Positions 6,724 to 10,162 of a DNA stretch of 10,162 nt are shown in pieces. This DNA comes from Pseudomonadota bacterium. Lineage in GTDB: Bacteria > Pseudomonadota > Alphaproteobacteria > Azospirillales > Azospirillaceae. Position numbers and translations under genes: made by a program. Within the stretch, counting starts at the first letter, position 1. The number at the start of each line of letters is the position of its first letter. The stretch is taken from assembly GCA_023413605.1 (NCBI GenBank), contig JAEZPL010000803.1, positions 1 through 10,162 on the forward strand, given 5' to 3'. A model generated the notes under the pieces. The model did no database searches, was not told the DNA's origin, and saw only the letters and a list, made by a program, of their open reading frames with translations.

Positions 6724-7758
6724 CTATTCCGAAACCACGAACTGCATGCCGAGCCAGCGCCAGCGGCCGTCCTGGGTGGGCAGGGTGCAGTTCACGCGGG
6801 CGCGGCCGGGCGGGAAGGGGTCCTTGATGCGGACCTCCACCCGGTCCTCGGCGATCCGTTCCAGCGCCGTGCGGCCCTGGCCGGAGGCGAAGCAGGCCAG
6901 CCGCGACAGGTCGCCGATGCCCTCCGCCACGGTGAAGCCCAGCGGCGGCGGGTTGACGGACAGCAGCGGGTCGTCGGGCGTCAAATCGGTCACCGGCAGG
7001 GGCAGCGCGTTGGCGGCCAGCCGGAAACGGTCCACGCTTCCGAAGCTCTCGTTCATGACGAAGCGGGGCAGGTTCCAGCGGTCGGCCTGCGCATACAGCA
7101 CGCCGGACTGCTGGCCGAAGGCGGCGTTGAAGCCCTGCTCCGTGATCACCGTGCGGACGGCCGAGGACACCTCTCCCTGCGGGTAGGCGAACAGCGTCGG
7201 GCGCTGGCCGGTTTCGGCCTGCAGCCGGTCGGCCATGCGGGTCAGGTCGGCCTTGATCTCGGCCGCCGTCCGCGGCACCAGCGACTGGGTGGAGGCGCCC
7301 AGCCCCCCGATGGTCACCCCGGCGGCGGCCAGCTGCCGCACCTCCGCCCAGGTCATGTGGGCGGGGGAGCCGCGGTCGATGGCGTCGGTGGCGACGAACA
7401 GGGTGAAGGGCAGGTTGGCGGCCTTCAGCCGCGGCCAGGCCTCGCGGAAGGCGGATCGGCTGGCCTCGTCGATGGTGATGGCCACGGCCCGGTCGGGAAG
7501 CGGCTTGCCGCTGCGCAACGCCTCCAGGATGCGGGGCAGGGGCAGGACCTCGTAGTCGCCGTTCTCCAACTCGTCCAGATGGGCTTCGAACTGGTCGAGC
7601 CGGATGCTGATCGACGGCGTCTGGTCCTCGCCGAAACGGTCGTAGGCGAAGACCACCGCGCCGTTCGGCTCCGCCGCCACGGCGGGAGCGCCCGCCAGGG
7701 CCTGGAACACCCAGGCGGCGGCCGCTGCGAAGAGTGTGGCGGCGCGTCGAAGCGGCAT
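6724..7758 (-). CDS. Exported polysaccharide-deacetylase-like protein with degenerate active site
   Basis: The 344-residue product begins with a signal peptide (basic MPLRR, Ala-rich core, likely cleavage after APAVAA near residue 29), so it is exported to the periplasm or cell surface. Residues about 34-240 follow the NodB/CE4 deacetylase pattern: AVAITIDEASRSAF (91-104) for motif 1, VTIGGLGAST (148-157) for motif 2, and LFAYPQGE (189-196) for motif 3. The second motif-1 Asp is Glu98, and both motif-2 metal-binding His are replaced (L153 and T157 by alignment to IGSHTxSH). Metal-dependent deacetylation is therefore doubtful; it may bind a polysaccharide instead, or act differently. The C-terminal 100 residues end in RWRWLGMQFVV, probably a beta domain. 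The ATG at 7758 has only a weak upstream site. A 158-bp leader follows the dipeptidase gene and contains a GCCGGA/TCCGGC hairpin (7781-7798). Confidence 0.8.
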   Translation of the reverse strand: MPLRRAATLFAAAAAWVFQALAGAPAVAAEPNGAVVFAYDRFGEDQTPSISIRLDQFEAHLDELENGDYEVLPLPRILEALRSGKPLPDRAVAITIDEASRSAFREAWPRLKAANLPFTLFVATDAIDRGSPAHMTWAEVRQLAAAGVTIGGLGASTQSLVPRTAAEIKADLTRMADRLQAETGQRPTLFAYPQGEVSSAVRTVITEQGFNAAFGQQSGVLYAQADRWNLPRFVMNESFGSVDRFRLAANALPLPVTDLTPDDPLLSVNPPPLGFTVAEGIGDLSRLACFASGQGRTALERIAEDRVEVRIKDPFPPGRARVNCTLPTQDGRWRWLGMQFVVSE

Positions 7759-7916
7759 GTCGGCCTATACGGATCGCGGGGCCGGATGGTTTTCCGGCTT
7801 ACCCCGTGTGGTGTGGCACATCCGACCCACCGGGAACAAGTCCGCAACGTCCTGGAACCGCCCCGCTCAGCGCAGGCTGCGCCGGGTTGATGCAGGGATG
7901 CAACAAACCTTCTTGC

Positions 7917-8480
7917 CTACGCCATTATCAGGCCGCCCAGGGCCGCGTCGGTCAGCAAGGGGTAGCCTTCGGCGTCGGGAAGCTGGTAGTGCCACCACTC
8001 GCTGGCGTAATGCTGCCAGCCGGCCGCCGTCATGACGCCCAGCAGGGCGGCGCGGTTGCGCTGCTGCTCGGTGGTCAAATCGGTGCGGGCGTGGTGCGAG
8101 CGGTCGGTCATCTCGTCGAAGCCGGTGCCCATGTCCAGCACACGGCCGTTCGCGTCGGCCAGCGTCAGGTCCACCGCGACCCCGCGCGAGTGCATGGAGC
8201 CGAGCCGGGGATCGGCGATGTATTCGGGGTTGGGGAAGGCTTCCCAAAGCCTCCATTGCGCCTCGACCGGCCGGAAGGCATCGTAGATCCGCAGCCGGCA
8301 GCCGATGCCGCGGGCAAGCGCGATGGCCGTGCGCAGCCGTTCCGCGGCTTGCGGGTGCAGCAGGCACACGGGCCGGCGGTAGATCGGCACGCCGGCCAGA
8401 TTGTCGGGCGTGGCGTAGAGCAGGTCGATGTCGACGTCGAAGGCCGGGGGCGTGATGGCGGTGAGCATGGAAGTCAGCAT
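7917..8480 (-). CDS. ddpX: D-alanyl-D-alanine dipeptidase (VanX/DdpX-like, peptidase M15D)
   Basis: Zinc peptidase that splits D-Ala-D-Ala dipeptide. In Gram-negative bacteria lacking the van resistance genes this is thought to recycle D-Ala from cell-wall turnover, not to give glycopeptide resistance. The 187-residue product has all expected active-site residues: R70 in YDAFRP, zinc ligands H97 and D104 in SMHSRGVAVD, the catalytic E161 and zinc ligand H164 in SEWWHYQL. Length is close to E. coli DdpX and VanX. There is no signal peptide, so it acts in the cytoplasm. The ATG at 8480 was chosen; another at 8468 would remove four residues, and neither has a strong ribosome site. No vanA/vanH-type ligase or dehydrogenase and no Ddp peptide transporter is present in the window. 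It lies upstream of the deacetylase-like gene on the same strand and diverges from tsaB. Confidence 0.9.
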   Translation of the reverse strand: MLTSMLTAITPPAFDVDIDLLYATPDNLAGVPIYRRPVCLLHPQAAERLRTAIALARGIGCRLRIYDAFRPVEAQWRLWEAFPNPEYIADPRLGSMHSRGVAVDLTLADANGRVLDMGTGFDEMTDRSHHARTDLTTEQQRNRAALLGVMTAAGWQHYASEWWHYQLPDAEGYPLLTDAALGGLIMA

Positions 8481-8524
8481 GGATCCAGGCGCGTCAGAAA
8501 AGGTCCACGCTGTCTAGCACGGGC

Positions 8525-8552
8525 TTGACCCATGGCAGAAGTTGGGTATTGG
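8525..8552 (+). promoter_or_regulatory. Possible sigma-70-type promoter for tsaB
   Basis: TTGACC (8525-8530) and TATTGG (8547-8552) are 16 bases apart in the 130-bp gap between the divergent dipeptidase and tsaB genes. The -35 matches five of six consensus bases but the -10 only three, so this is a weak call. Confidence 0.2.
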
Positions 8553-8610
8553 CAAGGGTGGGTATCGAAACTGTGGGGCCGGTCAGGGAAGCGATGAAGG
8601 TGTTGCGGCG

Positions 8611-9285
8611 ATGAGAGTTCTCGGGTTGGACACGGCGACCTCCGGCTGCTCGGCGGCGGTGTGGGACGATGGCCGCGTCACCGCGCGGCGTGCCGAGCCG
8701 ATGGCGCGCGGCCAGGCGGAGGCGCTGGTGCCCATGGCGGAGGCCGCGCTGGCCGATGCCGCGGTCGGCTTTGACGGGTTGGACCGTGTTGCGGTCACGG
8801 TGGGGCCGGGCGCCTTCACCGGCCTGCGCATCGCGCTGGCCGCGGCGCGCGGCTTCGCGCTGGCCGCCGGCCTGCCGGTGGTCGGGATCACCACCTTCGA
8901 GGCGGTGGCGCACGGGCTACCCGACGCGGAGCGGGCGGGCAGGGCGGTCCTGGTCGCCGTGGACTCCCGCCGCGCCGAACCCTTCCTGCAACTCTTCGGG
9001 CCGGATCTGGCGCCGATGGGCGAACCGGCGATGCTGGAGCCGGCCGAGGTGCCCGGCTGGCTGGCCGGGCTTTTGCCGCAGGGGCCGCTGCTGGTGGCCG
9101 GCGACGGGGCCGGGCTGCTGCGCCCGCTGCTGGAAGACCGGCCCGACACGGTCTTCGCCGCCGGGCCGGGCACGCCGGACGCCGCCGTGGTGGCGGCGCT
9201 GGGCGCGGCGCGGTCGGTCGGTCTTCCGCCCCAGCCCTTCTACCTGCGACCCCCCGACGTCACGCTGCCGCGCAAGCCCGCATGA
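8611..9285 (+). CDS. tsaB: tRNA t6A threonylcarbamoyltransferase complex subunit TsaB
   Basis: TsaB pairs with TsaD and TsaE to place the threonylcarbamoyl group on A37 of ANN-decoding tRNAs. It has the ASKHA fold but is not catalytic itself. The 224-residue product starts MRVLGLDTATSGCSAAVW, the typical first strand and phosphate-binding-like loop. It carries the hallmark VGPGAFTGLRIALAAARGFA at residues about 64-83, then VVGITTFEAVAH, VAVDSRRAE and the C-terminal YLRPPDVTLP. The ATG at 8611 is supported by AAGGTG at 8597-8602, 8 bases upstream; an earlier in-frame ATG at 8542 is not family-like. The stop codon overlaps the first ATG of the minicistron leading to rimI, so tsaB and rimI are very probably one transcript, as in many bacteria. 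Confidence 0.94.
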   Translation: MRVLGLDTATSGCSAAVWDDGRVTARRAEPMARGQAEALVPMAEAALADAAVGFDGLDRVAVTVGPGAFTGLRIALAAARGFALAAGLPVVGITTFEAVAHGLPDAERAGRAVLVAVDSRRAEPFLQLFGPDLAPMGEPAMLEPAEVPGWLAGLLPQGPLLVAGDGAGLLRPLLEDRPDTVFAAGPGTPDAAVVAALGAARSVGLPPQPFYLRPPDVTLPRKPA

Positions 9286-9302
9286 GCGACGGTCCGGCAT
9301 GA
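9282..9302 (+). other. Six-codon minicistron (MSDGPA) between tsaB and rimI
   Basis: A 12-base start sequence, ATGAGCGACGGT, occurs twice, at 9282-9293 and 9299-9310. The first copy opens a frame of six codons that ends in TGA at 9300-9302. Its ATG overlaps the tsaB stop (ATGA, 9282-9285), and its own stop overlaps the rimI ATG (ATGA, 9299-9302). This gives two stop-start overlaps in a row. The layout is seen; whether it is translated is unknown. It may simply be a local duplication of the rimI start. Confidence 0.4.
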
Positions 9303-9763
9303 GCGACGGTATCGTGTTGCAGCCGGCCGGGCCGATCGAGGCGCCGGTCATGGCGGCGTTGCAGCAGGCCTGCTTCCCCGACGATCCCTGGGACGCTGCC
9401 TCCATCGCCACGCTGGCGGGTCAGCCGGGGTCCTTCGCCATCCTGGCTTTGCGGGGGGACGAGCCGGTCGGCTTCGTCCTGGCGCGCGTCGCGGCTGAGG
9501 ACGGGGAGATCATCGCCATCGGCGTCCTGCCGGAGGCGCGGACCGGGGGCATCGGGCGACGACTTGTCGCGGCGACGCTGCACGAAGCGCAGCGGCTCGG
9601 CGCCACCGCGCTGTTCCTGGAAGTCGCCGAAGACAACGATCCGGCGCGCGCACTGTACAAGTCTTGTGGCTTTTTTTCTGTGGGCCGGCGCCCTGGATAT
9701 TACAAAAGGCAGGATGGCAGGGTTGCCGCTTTGGTGCTTCGGTACTCTTACGTAGACGAATAA
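9299..9763 (+). CDS. rimI: Ribosomal protein bS18 N-alpha-acetyltransferase RimI
   Basis: GNAT acetyltransferase that moves an acetyl group from acetyl-CoA to the N-terminal amine of ribosomal protein bS18 and possibly other proteins. The 154-residue product is of normal length. The acetyl-CoA loop is RTGGIGRRL at residues 81-89. E108 (FLEVAEDN) and Y120 (ARALYKSCGF) fit the catalytic Glu and Tyr of RimI, and the C-terminal GYYKRQDGRVAALVLRY is typical. The ATG at 9299 gives the usual N-terminus; the duplicated ATG at 9282 is in another frame and stops after six codons. A seven-T run inside the gene (9669-9675) leaves the frame intact. The gene ends 3 bp before a convergent TusA-family gene, with no room for a terminator between them. 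Confidence 0.93.
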   Translation: MSDGIVLQPAGPIEAPVMAALQQACFPDDPWDAASIATLAGQPGSFAILALRGDEPVGFVLARVAAEDGEIIAIGVLPEARTGGIGRRLVAATLHEAQRLGATALFLEVAEDNDPARALYKSCGFFSVGRRPGYYKRQDGRVAALVLRYSYVDE

Positions 9764-9766
9764 TCA

Positions 9767-10021
9767 TTAACCTTTTTGAACCCGGATCCGGTGGATCCCG
9801 TCCTGTTCATCCGGATTTTCAGGCTCGACGGACAGAATGGAGTGACCCAGTTCGGCTAAGGATCGGGGTACATTCTCCAAGGGTTGGCCTGCATTGAGCC
9901 GGACTTCAAGGGTCTGCCCAATGGCCATGCCCTCCACCTTCAACTTGGTTTTGACGAAGGTTAACGGGCACACCTCCGAGGTGATGTCCAAAAAGAAATC
10001 CGGTGAGATTTTTTCGTACAC
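9767..10021 (-). CDS. TusA-family sulfur carrier protein
   Basis: Small cytoplasmic sulfur-carrier protein of the TusA/SirA/YedF family (PF01206), 84 residues. The persulfide-carrying Cys is C18 in EVCPLTFVKTKLKVEGM, followed by the second family strand TLEVRLNAGQPLENVPRSLAELGHSI. The CP motif is followed by LTF, not the EPV of E. coli TusA, so it belongs to a divergent subgroup. It need not act in tRNA 2-thiouridine synthesis; sulfur delivery to another pathway is as likely. The start is GTG at 10021, supported by an AGAGGAA site on the minus strand (plus-strand 10025-10031). The gene is less GC-rich than its neighbours. It is convergent with rimI and divergent from the putative MucR gene. 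Confidence 0.88.
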   Translation of the reverse strand: MYEKISPDFFLDITSEVCPLTFVKTKLKVEGMAIGQTLEVRLNAGQPLENVPRSLAELGHSILSVEPENPDEQDGIHRIRVQKG

Positions 10022-10024
10022 TGC

Positions 10025-10031
10025 TTCCTCT
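10025..10031 (-). promoter_or_regulatory. Ribosome binding site supporting the GTG start of the TusA-family gene
   Basis: Read on the minus strand this is AGAGGAA, with its GAGG core about 5 bases before the GTG at 10021. No ATG lies in frame nearby, so the site decides the start. Confidence 0.7.
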
Positions 10032-10051
10032 TTACGAGCAAAGGATGGATA

Positions 10052-10080
10052 TTGCGCGCGGCCACAAACCTCTTTATATG
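10052..10080 (+). promoter_or_regulatory. Possible promoter of the MucR-like gene
   Basis: TTGCGC (10052-10057) and TATATG (10075-10080) are 17 bases apart, 33 bases before the ATG at 10113. The spacing is ideal but the matches are partial (three and four of six). The 91-bp divergent gap (10022-10112) is AT-richer than the rest and should also hold the promoter of the TusA-family gene, which I could not place. Confidence 0.35.
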
Positions 10081-10112
10081 GAGAGGAACGCCAAGCCGCG
10101 GAGCAAGCTTAC

Positions 10113-10162
10113 ATGAGCAATGGGAACCCTTCCAACGCGCTGTTGTCTCTGACCACGGAGAT
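10113..10162 (+). CDS. Probable MucR/Ros-family zinc-finger transcriptional regulator (3' end missing)
   Basis: Only 16 codons are present, reading MSNGNPSNALLSLTTEI with the last codon cut. This resembles the N-terminus of alphaproteobacterial MucR/Ros regulators, where a short polar start leads into a LL-LT-EIV helix and a His/Cys zinc finger follows after about 80 residues. A CGGAGC site (10099-10104) lies 8 bases upstream of the ATG. MucR proteins act as DNA-bridging global regulators of exopolysaccharide, motility and cell-cycle genes and often control their own promoter. The zinc finger lies outside the window, so the family call rests on the N-terminus alone. Confidence 0.6.
   Translation, partial: MSNGNPSNALLSLTTE

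Noticed and set aside
7777..7806. GCCGGA/TCCGGC hairpin as terminator of the dipeptidase gene
   Set aside because: It lies over 100 bases from the dipeptidase stop, close to the next start, and has no T-tract on the minus strand. Noted in the deacetylase entry only.
7917..8480. Glycopeptide (vancomycin) resistance gene
   Set aside because: The dipeptidase is VanX-like, but no D-Ala-D-Lac ligase, dehydrogenase or VanRS pair accompanies it. A recycling DdpX-type role is more likely in a Gram-negative cell.
9669..9675. Run of seven T in rimI as a possible frameshift
   Set aside because: The reading frame across it gives CGFFSVGRRPGYY, the expected RimI C-terminus, so the frame is intact.

Overview
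The window is GC-rich, densely packed bacterial DNA. Its gene content and protein sequences resemble a Rhodospirillales alphaproteobacterium, most likely Azospirillum or a close relative. This rests on recognising the proteins, not on a database search. It holds eleven complete or nearly complete protein genes, one gene cut by the left edge and one just starting at the right edge. Most of it is chromosomal housekeeping. I see no CRISPR array, tRNA, rRNA, transposase or phage gene, and no convincing new multi-gene system.

Layout, left to right. (1) 1-3155, plus strand: the 3' part of a PfkB/adenosine-kinase-like gene, then a tight trio of TauE/SafE transporter, TIGR02186 membrane protein and UspA-like protein. 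The first pair overlaps by 4 bp and the second is 9 bp apart, so the trio is very probably one operon. A strong hairpin sits just before the transporter. (2) 3171-5914, minus strand: a class III adenylate/guanylate cyclase followed by a membrane/spermidine-synthase-like methyltransferase gene whose reading frame is broken by one base near 4438. (3) 6004-6558, plus strand: an Nfu-type Fe-S scaffold gene. (4) 6588-6704: an AT-rich 117-bp inverted-repeat element between convergent genes. (5) 6724-8480, minus strand: a polysaccharide-deacetylase-like exported protein with degenerate active-site motifs, and upstream of it a VanX/DdpX D-Ala-D-Ala dipeptidase. (6) 8611-9763, plus strand: tsaB and rimI, joined through a duplicated start region that makes a six-codon minicistron. 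(7) 9767-10021, minus strand: a TusA-family sulfur carrier, convergent with rimI across only 3 bp. (8) From 10113, plus strand: the first 16 codons of what looks like a MucR/Ros-type zinc-finger regulator.

Functional links. TsaB supports the universal tRNA t6A modification, TusA-family proteins carry sulfur, Nfu delivers Fe-S clusters, and RimI acetylates a ribosomal protein. Together they give a translation and sulfur housekeeping flavour on the right side. The dipeptidase and the deacetylase-like protein suggest cell-envelope functions placed between nfu and tsaB. The points most worth a second look are the AT-rich inverted repeat, the frameshift in the methyltransferase gene, the tsaB-rimI minicistron and the deacetylase that seems to have lost its metal ligands.
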